Shown here: positions 8,447 to 20,040 of the stretch, in pieces
Numbering within the stretch: the first letter of the stretch is position 1
How the letters are laid out: the number at the start of each line of letters is the position of its first letter
Source: Bacteroidota bacterium
GTDB lineage: Bacteria; Bacteroidota; Ignavibacteria; Palsa-1295
Direction: 5' to 3'
DNA: 32,338 nt
Assembly: GCA_021825235.1 (NCBI GenBank)
Contig: JAKAIL010000010.1
Location: 1 to 32,338 of the forward strand
Notes under the pieces: generated by a model
What the model saw: only the letters and a program-made list of their open reading frames with translations
Told to the model about the DNA's origin: nothing
Database searches by the model: none
Translations under genes and position numbers: made by a program

Positions 8447-9307
8447 TTATGCGCTTGGAACCCAACCACCATCGGTATGGCGAAAATGGTCTTCCGCAGA
8501 AGGCTCGAATTTCTCCTTTTCAACACTCCAGAGCATTCGAGTGATGGTTATTGCGTCAGAGTTGGTCCAGATTATATTAAACGAATTCACCTCGCGAGAG
8601 GAACGAAACGAAGTGGCCGTACCGGCTTGGATAACCAACGCTCCGTAACCTTCGATTTTATATCGTTCGGCTGTCGTACGGGCAAAAATTCGGTGTAAGT
8701 GGCCGGCAAGCAATAGGTCGACTCCGCATTCCGCGAGCACTTTCATGGCACGGCCTGCTCGATTAATCAACTGGCGTTTGTCAGTGTAGCCATCCGGCAG
8801 ATCGAAGGGATGATGCGTAACGAGCATTTTTATGTGATCGCTGGGGATAGGACATAGTTTCTCTCGCACATACACGAGTTGTTCACGATTAATATGTCCA
8901 TATTTCGTGCTTCGAGAACGCGCTGTATTGATACCAACTACAGCGATTTCCTGATCGTCATAAGTGGGGTAGAGGTTGCTTGCAATGTATTTTTTGAAGC
9001 GAGCGAATGGGCTGGTCAATCGTTCGAGCGGGTTCCAAAGAGGAATATCATGGTTGCCAGGCACAACAATTTGCGGTTCAGGAAGCGATGAAAGGAAGGC
9101 TCGTGCTTCGAGATATTCCCGCTTGCGGGCCAGTTGCGTTAAGTCACCACTTGCGATGACAAGGTCTGGGTTAGCCTCATGTACTGCCCGGATGAGCGGG
9201 ATAATGGTCCGCTCATCTGTTTTACCGAAGTGAATATCAGAAATATGGACAATGACTCTCACAAGGAGCATCTCATCAATATCCGCGCCGAGGAAACAGT
9301 GTGACAA
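8447..9307 (-). CDS. Calcineurin-like metallophosphoesterase
   Basis: HISDIHFGK, ASGDLTQLA, VPGNHDIPLW, VTHHPFDLP, LLLAGHLHR metal-binding motifs. Confidence 0.9.
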   Translation of the reverse strand: MSHCFLGADIDEMLLVRVIVHISDIHFGKTDERTIIPLIRAVHEANPDLVIASGDLTQLARKREYLEARAFLSSLPEPQIVVPGNHDIPLWNPLERLTSPFARFKKYIASNLYPTYDDQEIAVVGINTARSRSTKYGHINREQLVYVREKLCPIPSDHIKMLVTHHPFDLPDGYTDKRQLINRAGRAMKVLAECGVDLLLAGHLHRIFARTTAERYKIEGYGALVIQAGTATSFRSSREVNSFNIIWTNSDAITITRMLWSVEKEKFEPSAEDHFRHTDGGWVPSA

Positions 9308-9355
9308 TTTTTAAAGGGGCTTACTTTTGCATGGCTCTTGTTTAGCACTTCATTG

Positions 9356-10123
9356 ATGACAGCCAATGTAGAGCAGCACCATCCAATCGAGCAGTTGACA
9401 ACGCGCCGTGTGGAGCGACTGCTTAAAATTTTGACATCCTATTATTTTATTGCACTGGCAATCGGGGCTTCGTTCGCGTATCTTTTTGGCTGGCTTGCCG
9501 ACGAAGTAACAGAGAATGAGTTCGGCGTCGATAATGCGGCAATTCTTCTTCATATCCACTCATTTCGTACTCCGATGCTCGATCGGTTCGCGTTCGATCT
9601 TACATTCCTTGGTTCCGCACTTGGCATTATCATACTCTCCGCATTAATTATTGGTGGGCTCTGGCTTTTGAAGCGATACGTGGAGATTGGAATGTACGCA
9701 GCCGTTTTGATCGGTGCTTCCGTTATGGTGGTTACGTTAAAATTGTTTTTTCATCAGTTACGACCGCAAGTATTTCCGCCGCTCGTTCACGAAACCAGTT
9801 ATAGTTTTCCGAGTGGGCATTCCCTTACCTCGTTTGCTGTGTGGGGCTTTGTTGCATGGTGGATCGTTTCGCTCGATCCCAAACAGCTTTGGCGATGGCT
9901 GCTCGGATTACTGAGCGTTATGGTTGCAGCCTTGGTGGCGCTTAGCCGATTGTATTTGGGAGTGCATTGGCCCACGGATGTTTTAGCCGGATTTTTTCTC
10001 GGATTTGGATGGGTAGCGGTCTGCGCCCTCGGGCATCGATGGCTTACGCGGCATGCTCGGCAGGAGCGTCGCGAGCAATTATATCAACGTCGCCTGCGTC
10101 ATCATTGGCCTCGAATGACTTAA
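9356..10123 (+). CDS. PAP2-family phosphatase (lipid phosphatase-like)
   Basis: KLFFHQLRPQVFPPL, YSFPSGHSLTSFAVWG, SRLYLGVHWPTDVLAG. The ORF is open from 9338 (TTG); ATG at 9356. Confidence 0.88.
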   Translation: MTANVEQHHPIEQLTTRRVERLLKILTSYYFIALAIGASFAYLFGWLADEVTENEFGVDNAAILLHIHSFRTPMLDRFAFDLTFLGSALGIIILSALIIGGLWLLKRYVEIGMYAAVLIGASVMVVTLKLFFHQLRPQVFPPLVHETSYSFPSGHSLTSFAVWGFVAWWIVSLDPKQLWRWLLGLLSVMVAALVALSRLYLGVHWPTDVLAGFFLGFGWVAVCALGHRWLTRHARQERREQLYQRRLRHHWPRMT

Positions 10124-10125
10124 TC

Positions 10126-11385
10126 CTATGTTTCGATGTAGTCTAATTCCTTTCCAAAGGTTTCTCCGAGTCCCCAAAGCGAGGCGATAGCAATAAGGAG
10201 CGTAGCGGCTCCGACGATGGCTGCAGCATCGATCAGCGAAGCTTTTGGCTCGAAGCTTAATGCGAAGAGGGACTTGAGCCATTCGAATACCAGGGCAATC
10301 GGCACGAGGGCGCCGCGCACAAAGTTGGGAACGGTTATTGCAACCGTGGTGCGGAGATTAGTACCAAATTGCTCGGCAGCAATGGTAACGAAAAGCGCCC
10401 AGTATCCGCTTGCAATGCCCATCATGGCGCAAATTGCATAAAACACTTGCGGTGTGGAATGACCTTGCATAAAATATGCGGCCACCAGAGCTGCGGCTGC
10501 TACCAGGAATATCAGCACTACTTTTTTTCTGCTTTTCAGTGCCTGGCTCATGCTGCCGCTTGCTAAGTTACCTATCGTGAGCCCAAGATAGAACCAAAAG
10601 ATAGCCGCACCACCGGTGTTCACTCCGGTTACTCCGAGCGCTTTCGATAGCTCTGGCGCTATCGTCATAAGAATTCCCACGAGATACCACGTAGGTAGTC
10701 CGATCAGAATGCACCGAACATACTTGCCGAATCGTTTCCGATTCGCAAATAAACTCAAAAAGCTTCCTCGACGAACGTTCGTAATTGCGATCTTGACATA
10801 CATGCCGGATTCCACGATGCCGATCCGTAGCAAAAGGAGAACGATTCCCAATCCGCCACCGAACAAGAAGCAGGTTTGCCATCCAAAAACATTTGCAATT
10901 ACAAACGCAACCAGCGCTCCCGCGACGCCGACCGAGGTAACCAAAGCTGTTCCATATCCACGGTATTCTTTCGACAGTAGCTCCGAGACGAGCGTTACAC
11001 CGGCGCCCAATTCACCGGCAAGGCCAATTCCGGAAATGAACCGTAGTGCGGCATATTGTGGCACCGTTTGTACATACGCGTTTGCAATATTCGCAAGCGA
11101 ATATAAGATGATGCTTCCAAACAGGACGGAGAGCCTGCCGCGTTTGTCTCCCAGAATGCCCCACACGATACCGCCGATGAGCATTCCGACCATCTGCACA
11201 TTAAGTAGATAGATGCCAGTGTTAAGCACGGCCGTATCCGAAAGGCCAAGTGATTTTAGGCTTGGGACCCGAATGATTGAAAAGAGGACAAGGTCGTAGA
11301 TATCGACAAAATATCCAAGCGCCGAGACAATTACGGCAGCGCTGAATAGGCTCTTAAAAAGCGAACGCCGAGCGTGAGAATCCAT
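10126..11385 (-). CDS. MFS transporter
   Basis: About 12 TM; GGIVWGILGDKRGRLSVLFGS motif, RFISGIGLAGELGAG, SELLSKEYRGYGTAL. Confidence 0.88.
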   Translation of the reverse strand: MDSHARRSLFKSLFSAAVIVSALGYFVDIYDLVLFSIIRVPSLKSLGLSDTAVLNTGIYLLNVQMVGMLIGGIVWGILGDKRGRLSVLFGSIILYSLANIANAYVQTVPQYAALRFISGIGLAGELGAGVTLVSELLSKEYRGYGTALVTSVGVAGALVAFVIANVFGWQTCFLFGGGLGIVLLLLRIGIVESGMYVKIAITNVRRGSFLSLFANRKRFGKYVRCILIGLPTWYLVGILMTIAPELSKALGVTGVNTGGAAIFWFYLGLTIGNLASGSMSQALKSRKKVVLIFLVAAAALVAAYFMQGHSTPQVFYAICAMMGIASGYWALFVTIAAEQFGTNLRTTVAITVPNFVRGALVPIALVFEWLKSLFALSFEPKASLIDAAAIVGAATLLIAIASLWGLGETFGKELDYIET

Positions 11386-11516
11386 ATAGAATCGTGGGTA
11401 CTACAATAAATCATTTCAAAAATACGAAATATAGTGGAGACTATCTCATATTCTACATCCAATTGTTATCCGTTGTTATTGACCCAGCGATGAAGTATTC
11501 GGATAGGATCGAAGTG

Positions 11517-13169
11517 TTAAATCACTTCCGGAACCATTTCCATTGCACCCGCCGGGCATTCGGCTACGCAAATACCACAGCCTTTGCAATAATCGTAGTT
11601 GATTTCGAAGCGGCCTTTGCCAGGTTCCATGCCGAGGTGCATTGGTAACTTTCGTATTGCGTTATCCGGGCAGACCGCGAGGCAGTTATCGCACTCGAAG
11701 CAATTCCCGCAGGACATGCAACGGCGTGCTTCAAAGAGTGCATTTGTCTCATCCAGTCCGCCAAACACTTCTTCGAAGGTTGTGCGGCGCCGCAGCATCT
11801 CGAGCGTCGGCTGAACAGCCTTCTCTGCATCCGAATAGTACCACGTATTAAGTTTCTCGGCAGTAGCAAGAGTATGTTTCTCTTTTACCGAGAATTCTTT
11901 TCCTCGAAGATATGCATCGATATTACGTGCGGCCTTTTTGCCATGCCCAACCGCGACGGTAATCGTTCGCTCGGAGGGGACCATATCGCCCCCAGCGAAT
12001 AGGCCTGGGAACCCAGTCATCATGTTGGAGTCAACACTCACAATTCCATCCTTGTCGTTTTTAATACCGGGAATACCGGTTGTAATGCTGGTGTCAACAT
12101 CTTGTCCAAGTGCCAGCACGACCATATCACCGGAAATCACCTCGAATTCGCCCGTAGGTTGAGGATACCCATCGCTATCGAGTTTCATCTTCTCGATTGT
12201 GATGGTTTCATCACTCAAATGCTTGATGGTTTCGAGCCACCGAAATTGAATTCCTTCCTCGATGGCCTCTTCTACTTCGAATGCATGCGCCGGCATTTTT
12301 TCTTTGGTCCGCCGATAGACAATAATTGATTCTCCGCCGAGTCGTTTCGCCGAACGGGCAACATCCAACGCGGTATTGCCGCCGCCATAGACGATAACCC
12401 GGCGACCGATTAATGCACCCTTGTCGCTTGAGTTTTCAGAATCGCGAAGCATGTGAAGCGCATCGAGCACTCGTCCTGCATCGGGGGAAGGAATATCGAC
12501 ATGTTTCGAAATGTGCGCTCCTATCGCAAGAAAGCAAGCATCGAAACTTTCCTTTTTCATCGCCGCTGGGATATCGCGTACCTTTTCATTCAACCGGAGT
12601 GTGACGCCCATATCGAGTATTCTCTGTACTTCGGCGTCGATAACATCCCGTGGCAACCGATACTCTGGAATTCCATACCGCATCATTCCGCCAGCTTTAG
12701 CTTCAGCTTCGACAATCGTTACTGAATGCCCTAAGCGGGCGAGATGATAAGCAGCCGATAGTCCGCTCGGCCCACCACCTACTATGAGTATGCGCTTACC
12801 ACTCTTTTCCGTAGCAATCTTTATGTGCCAACCTTCGGCGATGGCACGGTCTCCAAGGAACCGTTCTACGGAGTGAATGCTAACGGCTTCATCCACCGTT
12901 GCGCGATTGCAGGCTGTTTCACAGGGATGGTAACATGCTCGCCCCATAATTGCCGGGAATGGATTATTTCGCATAATCTCTTCCCATGCTTCTTGATAAT
13001 CAGCCTCTTCGGCATGATAAAGCCAATTCTGAACATTTTCTCCTGCTGGGCATGCGTTGTTGCATGGAGGGAGGAAATCTGCATATTGCGGGCGCTCGGT
13101 GCGCCAGGCTCCTGTGTGATTTTCAAGGCTGGAACCGACTGGCAAGGAGATCGCGAAGTGCCTCGTCAT
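11517..13169 (-). CDS. FAD-dependent NAD(P)-binding oxidoreductase (GltD-like) with C-terminal 4Fe-4S ferredoxin domain, electron-transfer subunit of the 2-oxoacid oxidoreductase operon
   Basis: CNNACPAGENVQNWL, ILIVGGGPSGLSAAYHLARLGH, VIVYGGGNTALDVARSA, FAGGDMV; C-term CMSCGNCFECDNCLAVCPDNA and CKGCGICVAECPAGAM. Starts ATGA with the porB-like stop. Confidence 0.88.
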   Translation of the reverse strand: MTRHFAISLPVGSSLENHTGAWRTERPQYADFLPPCNNACPAGENVQNWLYHAEEADYQEAWEEIMRNNPFPAIMGRACYHPCETACNRATVDEAVSIHSVERFLGDRAIAEGWHIKIATEKSGKRILIVGGGPSGLSAAYHLARLGHSVTIVEAEAKAGGMMRYGIPEYRLPRDVIDAEVQRILDMGVTLRLNEKVRDIPAAMKKESFDACFLAIGAHISKHVDIPSPDAGRVLDALHMLRDSENSSDKGALIGRRVIVYGGGNTALDVARSAKRLGGESIIVYRRTKEKMPAHAFEVEEAIEEGIQFRWLETIKHLSDETITIEKMKLDSDGYPQPTGEFEVISGDMVVLALGQDVDTSITTGIPGIKNDKDGIVSVDSNMMTGFPGLFAGGDMVPSERTITVAVGHGKKAARNIDAYLRGKEFSVKEKHTLATAEKLNTWYYSDAEKAVQPTLEMLRRRTTFEEVFGGLDETNALFEARRCMSCGNCFECDNCLAVCPDNAIRKLPMHLGMEPGKGRFEINYDYCKGCGICVAECPAGAMEMVPEVI

Positions 13170-14209
13170 GCGTTGGCCTCTTCGTGGATAAGATGGTAGC
13201 GCTCGATATTCTTATTGGCAATCGCCTGCAACGCGGAGAGTCGTTCTTCGTCGCGTTTTGGTTTGAACAGGTGGGCAAAGCGCCCTTGGGTCATTAAATA
13301 TTCTTCAACAGGTATTTGTCGTCGAATAGGCGATGAGTGAATAACTTCGCCGTGCTCTGCCTCAAAGAGTGGCCATACGCCAGACTCTACAGCAAGCCGA
13401 GCTACGCGAATCGTATCTCGGGTCGCATGTGCCCATCCCAACGGGCAAGGAACGAAAATGTGAATATAGCGAGCCCCATGAATGGACATCGCCTTCGTAA
13501 CCTTCTCTTCCAGATCGTGAAGATTGGCTACGCTGGCGGTGGCTACGTATGGAATGTTATGAGCCATGGCAATGCGTGGAACGTCTTTGCCGATTCCAAA
13601 GGGATTCCCGGGTGCTTTCCCGACTGCTGGAGTAGTAGCAGTCCTCGCGGTTGGTGGTGTAGCGCTTGATCGCTGTACTCCCGTATTCATATAACCTTGA
13701 TTGTCATAGCAAAGGTAGAGAACGTCATCGTTTCGCTCGAACATCCCGCTCAATGCGCCGAAACCAATGTCGGTAGTACCTCCATCGCCGCCCTGTGCAA
13801 CCACGCGAATGTGATCCTTGCCTTGTCTCCGCAATGCTGCTGCAACACCGGATGCCACCGCAGTAGCGTTCCCAAAGAGGGAGTGTAGCCAGGGAACCTG
13901 CCATGACGTTTCCGGATAGGGAGTCGAAAATACTTCGAGGCATCCCGTTGCGTTAACTGCTATAATGTTCCCGTTGGCAGCACGAATAGCAGCATCCAGC
14001 GCATAGCGTGCCCCGAGTGCTTCCCCGCAGCCCTGGCACGCACGGTGGCCGCAGGTGATCGCATTGGAACGTTCCTGAGAAGATTGTACCGTCCGAAGTT
14101 CCTTATCGAGCAGTCGGTTCCCAGCGGTAAAGGTGCCGGTTTGATAGAACTTTACCCTCGTTTGAACTCCGTCCACCGATGACTGTTCTTGTATTTTCGG
14201 TTCTATCAT
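13166..14209 (-). CDS. porB: 2-oxoacid:acceptor (pyruvate:ferredoxin-like) oxidoreductase beta subunit
   Basis: CGHRACQGCGEALGARYALDAA, VNATGCLEVFSTPYPETSW, VVAQGGDGGTTDIGFGALSGMFERNDDVLYLCYDNQGYMNTGVQRSSATP. Start at 14209 gives an ATGA overlap with the alpha subunit. Confidence 0.88.
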   Translation of the reverse strand: MIEPKIQEQSSVDGVQTRVKFYQTGTFTAGNRLLDKELRTVQSSQERSNAITCGHRACQGCGEALGARYALDAAIRAANGNIIAVNATGCLEVFSTPYPETSWQVPWLHSLFGNATAVASGVAAALRRQGKDHIRVVAQGGDGGTTDIGFGALSGMFERNDDVLYLCYDNQGYMNTGVQRSSATPPTARTATTPAVGKAPGNPFGIGKDVPRIAMAHNIPYVATASVANLHDLEEKVTKAMSIHGARYIHIFVPCPLGWAHATRDTIRVARLAVESGVWPLFEAEHGEVIHSSPIRRQIPVEEYLMTQGRFAHLFKPKRDEERLSALQAIANKNIERYHLIHEEANA

Positions 14210-15390
14210 GCGACTTCTGCTCCTAATTCGTTCTTGACCATATCCCAATTCAAATCCAGGAATGTAATTTCCGGTAACTCGCCGAGCGGCGCGCGCTCGA
14301 ATATCTTTTTGAGTGACGCTTTCGTAATGGGCCGGCCTCCTAATCCTGCAATAATAGTATGTACCGGAAGCAATCTATTTTCGAGGGCGAGCCGAATATC
14401 GGCCGCTAACGGTCCGCCCATTCCAGCGGTAATACTTCGATCGATAACGATTATCCGCTCGGCTCGCTTCAGTGCTTCGCGTACGGTATCGAAGGGGAAT
14501 GGGCGATAGCATGTAATAGCCATTACACCGATCGAATGGCCGTTCTTCCGCAATTCGTCGGCAACGTCGAGCACGGTGCCGACCACGGAACCCATTCCGA
14601 CTACCACAGTAGAAGCTCCTTCGAGATTATACGCATGGAAATATCCACCGGAATCTCGGCCAAACTGCTGGAGGAATTCTTCCGCAAGGGCCGGGATTCT
14701 TTTTAAAGCCTGTAATTGCTTATGATGTGCCAGATAACGGACTTCGGCAAAGGCTTCCGGTCCAACGAGTGCTCCCGCTGTTACCGGGTGTTCCGGGTCC
14801 AGTTCGTACGCTGGTTGAAACGGCCCGACGAACTTTGTAACCAAGGTTTCCTCCGGGATATCGAGTTGCTCGTAGGCATGGGTTAGGATAAATCCATCGA
14901 CACAGACCATAACCGGAGTTCCCAAGGACTCGGCAATACGAAATGCCTGAATGTGAAGATCGACGGCTTCCTGGTTGGTTTCGGCGAAGAGCATAACCCA
15001 TCCCGCATCGCGGAGTGCCATGGCATCGGAATGATCGTTCCAAATATTGATCGGTGCACCGATCGCGCGGGTTCCTAAGGTCATCACGATAGGCAGCCCC
15101 ATGCCGCTGGCATTATAGACTGCTTCTGTCATAAAAAGCAGGCCCTGGCTCGAAGTCGCCGTGTAGGAACGAACTCCTCCCGCCGACGAGCCGATTGCTA
15201 CGCTCATCGCGGCGAATTCGCTTTCGACGTTAATGAATTCACAGTCCGGAAGTTCCCCGGTTCGGACCATTTCGCCCAAGGCTTCGACAATATGGGTTTG
15301 GGGCGTAATAGGGTAGGCACAGACTACCTTCGGCCGGCAGAGGGCAACGGCTTCGGCCACGCCCCGAGACCCTTCAATCTGTTTCAGCAA
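14206..15390 (-). CDS. porA: 2-oxoacid:acceptor oxidoreductase alpha subunit (TTG start)
   Basis: GSRGVAEAVALCRPKVVCAYPITPQTHIVEAL, ESEFAAMSVAIGSSAGGVRSYTATSSQGLLFMTEAVYNASGMGLPIVM. GGAGG lies just upstream of the TTG at 15390. Confidence 0.9.
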   Translation of the reverse strand: MLKQIEGSRGVAEAVALCRPKVVCAYPITPQTHIVEALGEMVRTGELPDCEFINVESEFAAMSVAIGSSAGGVRSYTATSSQGLLFMTEAVYNASGMGLPIVMTLGTRAIGAPINIWNDHSDAMALRDAGWVMLFAETNQEAVDLHIQAFRIAESLGTPVMVCVDGFILTHAYEQLDIPEETLVTKFVGPFQPAYELDPEHPVTAGALVGPEAFAEVRYLAHHKQLQALKRIPALAEEFLQQFGRDSGGYFHAYNLEGASTVVVGMGSVVGTVLDVADELRKNGHSIGVMAITCYRPFPFDTVREALKRAERIIVIDRSITAGMGGPLAADIRLALENRLLPVHTIIAGLGGRPITKASLKKIFERAPLGELPEITFLDLNWDMVKNELGAEVA

Positions 15391-16013
15391 ATTTCCTCCG
15401 AAAGTTTTGAAGTTTCGCGCTTTTCGTCTTCTATCAGAGTGGTTTCCTCGGCCTGCTCCTTTTGGGCGGCTTCGCTTGCTGCCCTGGCGGCCTGGATATT
15501 CCGTTCGGCAATATCCGAATTGAATTTCTCCCGAATCGCTTTGGATAATGCTTCGAGACCAATGACCCCGGTAAGTTCCGAGAAGGCACCGAGGAGCGCC
15601 GCATTCGGAATGGGCCGGCCAATAAATTTCAAGGCCAGTTCCGTTGCGGGAACTGTTATGACATGCCCTTCCGGGAGCTGGTGCTCGATGCCACTCAGAT
15701 GTAGTTCGGACGGTGTCTTCCGAGAGTTAATGAGCACAAATCCCTCCTTTTTCAGACCGCTGAAGATGCCCGGCATCAGGAGCAGGGTGGGGTCCTGGAG
15801 GATCAGTGCATCTGGCTCTGCTATGGGTTCCCGGGACCGGATCGGCTTCTCGTCGATACGGCAAAATGCCATGACCGGAGCCCCGGTACGCTCCGAGCCG
15901 AAACTCGGAAAGGCCTGTGCATGTCGGTCTTCCTCGAACGCGGCAATAGACAATAATTCGGCCGCAGTGACCACCCCCTGGCCACCGCGTCCGTGAATTC
16001 GGACTTCGAACAT
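15384..16013 (-). CDS. porG: 2-oxoacid:acceptor oxidoreductase gamma subunit
   Basis: EVRIHGRGGQGVVTAAELLSIAAFEEDRHAQAFPSFGSERTGAPVMAFCRID. Confidence 0.9.
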   Translation of the reverse strand: MFEVRIHGRGGQGVVTAAELLSIAAFEEDRHAQAFPSFGSERTGAPVMAFCRIDEKPIRSREPIAEPDALILQDPTLLLMPGIFSGLKKEGFVLINSRKTPSELHLSGIEHQLPEGHVITVPATELALKFIGRPIPNAALLGAFSELTGVIGLEALSKAIREKFNSDIAERNIQAARAASEAAQKEQAEETTLIEDEKRETSKLSEEIC

Positions 16014-16227
16014 GGCTGTTCGATTGACCAGAATCTTGCCAGTAGAGGCTTTAACGTTGGAAATGGAGATTTTGGCTTGTTTTGGCCCATTTGGGTTTTT
16101 CCATAATTCTGCGATTCTGTTGGATTCGTTAAAAATTTTGACGAACCCTTTACGGATTTCTCTCTCAAATCAAATTTCTTTACTGTCTTGGGTTGTTGAA
16201 TCGCGGCCAGTCGCTCCAAAATTGAAC

Positions 16228-17247
16228 TCAATGGATCTTAAACCCGGAAAATTGAATCACGCCATACGCATTGCCGCCCATGGTGGTCGTATTATTTGTT
16301 ACTGGCTCGCATTTCACGCGTACCCGGTCTCCAGCTTGCAATTTCAGTGGTAGCGTATAATCCATTTGAGTGTAACCTCCGTTTACCAGCGAATAATATC
16401 TTCGATAGGCTATCTCACTGCCATTGACGAAATAGGCAAGGTAGATCTCACTCGGAGGTGAGCTCCGTGTATCGACGGAAATGAAGGAATCGAATTCATA
16501 ATATCCGGAGGAAGGAGCCGTGAACCAATCGCTATCGAGAGAGAAATAACCCGAATCGTCAAACCCTCCGGCGGTATTATCATACGTAAAATCAATCGTG
16601 GTGAACACATCATGCGGCAAGGTTTGGAAGGTGCCACCGACGACACTAAAGGCGACGGCATTCGTGGACGTGGGGGTCCACTGAGAACCATTCCAGACCA
16701 AGGTTTGGCCCGGAGTTGGTGCTACGGTAGCAACTGGGTGTGAGGCGATCCCCACGACTTCGGGCGCGGGATAGGATGCCGCCAAGTCTCCGGAAGCTGG
16801 CCCAGACGGAGGGGCGCTGGCGCCAGGGGCTAACGCTTGCGCCGTAACTGCCATCGCCGCTATCACTGCAGAATCCGATGTACCTGCTCGGATAGCATAG
16901 AAGGAATTGGCGGTCGGGGTCAGAAGGGACCGTGGCGATAGTTCCGGGCCATTATCGACGGAAATACCCAAATAATACGGCCGATCGAATTTCAAGGAAT
17001 CCGGAATCGGGATTTGGTTTCCCAGGAAAACCGTGAATACCCCATTGGCGATGGTTACGGATTCGATGTCGCTATAAAGCAATGTACCTCCCGATAGCGC
17101 ATCGTAGAGATTGAGCTTCAGGACGTGAGACCCGGTTAGGTTCTGTCCGCTCTGGCTCAGGATACCTTGAACCGAAATCTGCTTGGGTACGGTAGCGTAG
17201 GCTGGAATTCCGATTGCAAGGGCCAGGAAAATCGTTAGTTTCTTCAT
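16228..17247 (-). CDS. Secreted protein with C-terminal C1q/TNF-like jelly-roll domain
   Basis: Signal peptide MKKLTIFLALAIGIPAYA; low-complexity middle with tail-fibre-like 'GDLAASYPAPEVVGI' segment; C-term FSVVGGTFQTLPHDVFTTIDFTYDN...GYYEFDSFISVD...YFVNGSEIAYRR...LQAGDRVRVK. Confidence 0.65.
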   Translation of the reverse strand: MKKLTIFLALAIGIPAYATVPKQISVQGILSQSGQNLTGSHVLKLNLYDALSGGTLLYSDIESVTIANGVFTVFLGNQIPIPDSLKFDRPYYLGISVDNGPELSPRSLLTPTANSFYAIRAGTSDSAVIAAMAVTAQALAPGASAPPSGPASGDLAASYPAPEVVGIASHPVATVAPTPGQTLVWNGSQWTPTSTNAVAFSVVGGTFQTLPHDVFTTIDFTYDNTAGGFDDSGYFSLDSDWFTAPSSGYYEFDSFISVDTRSSPPSEIYLAYFVNGSEIAYRRYYSLVNGGYTQMDYTLPLKLQAGDRVRVKCEPVTNNTTTMGGNAYGVIQFSGFKIH

Positions 17248-17336
17248 AGGCTTTCAAATCGTTATAAAAATCAACTCGATACTTCCCCAGAACCGCTTTC
17301 CGGACCGTAGCATTCCACCCCTTTAGCTCTTCGCGG

Positions 17337-18891
<1,555 letters not shown>

Positions 18892-19026
18892 CACTTTCCA
18901 CTACCCGTTGCCCAGGATTGCCGCCGCCAAACGCTATAATCCCACATACGGTTCGGAAAAAGCCTGGTTACGATTCTCTTTCCCTCTCAGGTTACCAATT
19001 TCTCGACCTCCTTCTTTATGACGGGC

Positions 19027-20040
19027 TTATACTTCCTCCTTTTTTCGTGGATTCCATCCATCCGCATATTCCGTTTTTCCGCTAAAGGCGTCGAATGGAT
19101 CGGTCCGGAGCCGCCTCACGCCTTCTTCCCATTCCAATTCCTCTAAAAGTGTCTTCGCTTCGGCCCGCTCGAACGATTCGACCCTGGCTCGTTCCTCGGT
19201 TTCGTTGCGCTCGCGTTCGGCACGCGCTTCAATCGGTGTTCGTTCTCTCAATTGCGTTTCGTTTTCATGAAGCGGAGGATTCGGGTTGTGCATTTTCTGC
19301 GAATGCAGGGCATAAACGCTATATCGCTTTTCCCATCGAAGCTTCTCCTCATGCGACATCAACCGCCAGACCGAAGCCGCGTACGCAGAAAGCGCACCGA
19401 TCGGGCCGCGCGCCGGAGTGAACGAAGCCACATCGTAGCGCTGCTCGTGCGAGAAGATGACCATCGTAAGCGGCATCCGCGCGCGAATCGCGAGAATGCC
19501 CTGCGCGAACTGCTCGCGCTCCCAGCGCGAAAACGAAGTGAACTCGAACGAATTGAGAAGCACGATGCAGCCCGGGCGCTCCTTTACTTCCTCTTCGAGC
19601 CGCGAGGCCGTGAGCAGCGAGGTCGGCGCGTCTAAGATCGAGAGGTTCTCTGGAAACGGATTCGGAACCGCGTCGTCGAAGGTGACGTGATCGTGCTCTT
19701 CGAAAAACCGCGCGAAAGAGGGAGGAAGCGGAATATTTTGCTCGTGGAGCGCATGGGCGAAGGTGCGCTGCATCAGGTCTGCGCCGGCGTAGGTATTGAT
19801 AAGGAGCACGTGCCGTTCCGGGAACTTCCGCGCCAGAAAAAGCGACATCGCGTTCGAAATCTCGACCGATTCCCGTATATCCCGATTCAGCACGAGCGTA
19901 AGCGCATTGCTGTGGACCACAATCGCATCCCCCTCCGCATTTTCATACTGGCAGAGCTGCTCGCGCGCGGGCTCCGGCGCCGCCGCAAATAAGTCCGCCA
20001 TCCCGATCTTCCGTACTCCATCCAATGCACAGATTGCCAT
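19027..20040 (-). CDS. Hypothetical protein, RecA/DnaB-like fold suspected with degenerate Walker A; charged C-terminal coiled region
   Basis: AAGGAG RBS before ATG at 20040. GDAIVVHSNALTLVLNRDIRESVEISNAMSLFLARKFPERHVLLINTYAG and GCIVLLNSFEFTSFSRWEREQFAQGILAIRARMPLTMVIFSHE follow the RecA-like Walker A/B layout without a GxxxxGK[ST] loop. Confidence 0.55.
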   Translation of the reverse strand: MAICALDGVRKIGMADLFAAAPEPAREQLCQYENAEGDAIVVHSNALTLVLNRDIRESVEISNAMSLFLARKFPERHVLLINTYAGADLMQRTFAHALHEQNIPLPPSFARFFEEHDHVTFDDAVPNPFPENLSILDAPTSLLTASRLEEEVKERPGCIVLLNSFEFTSFSRWEREQFAQGILAIRARMPLTMVIFSHEQRYDVASFTPARGPIGALSAYAASVWRLMSHEEKLRWEKRYSVYALHSQKMHNPNPPLHENETQLRERTPIEARAERERNETEERARVESFERAEAKTLLEELEWEEGVRRLRTDPFDAFSGKTEYADGWNPRKKEEV

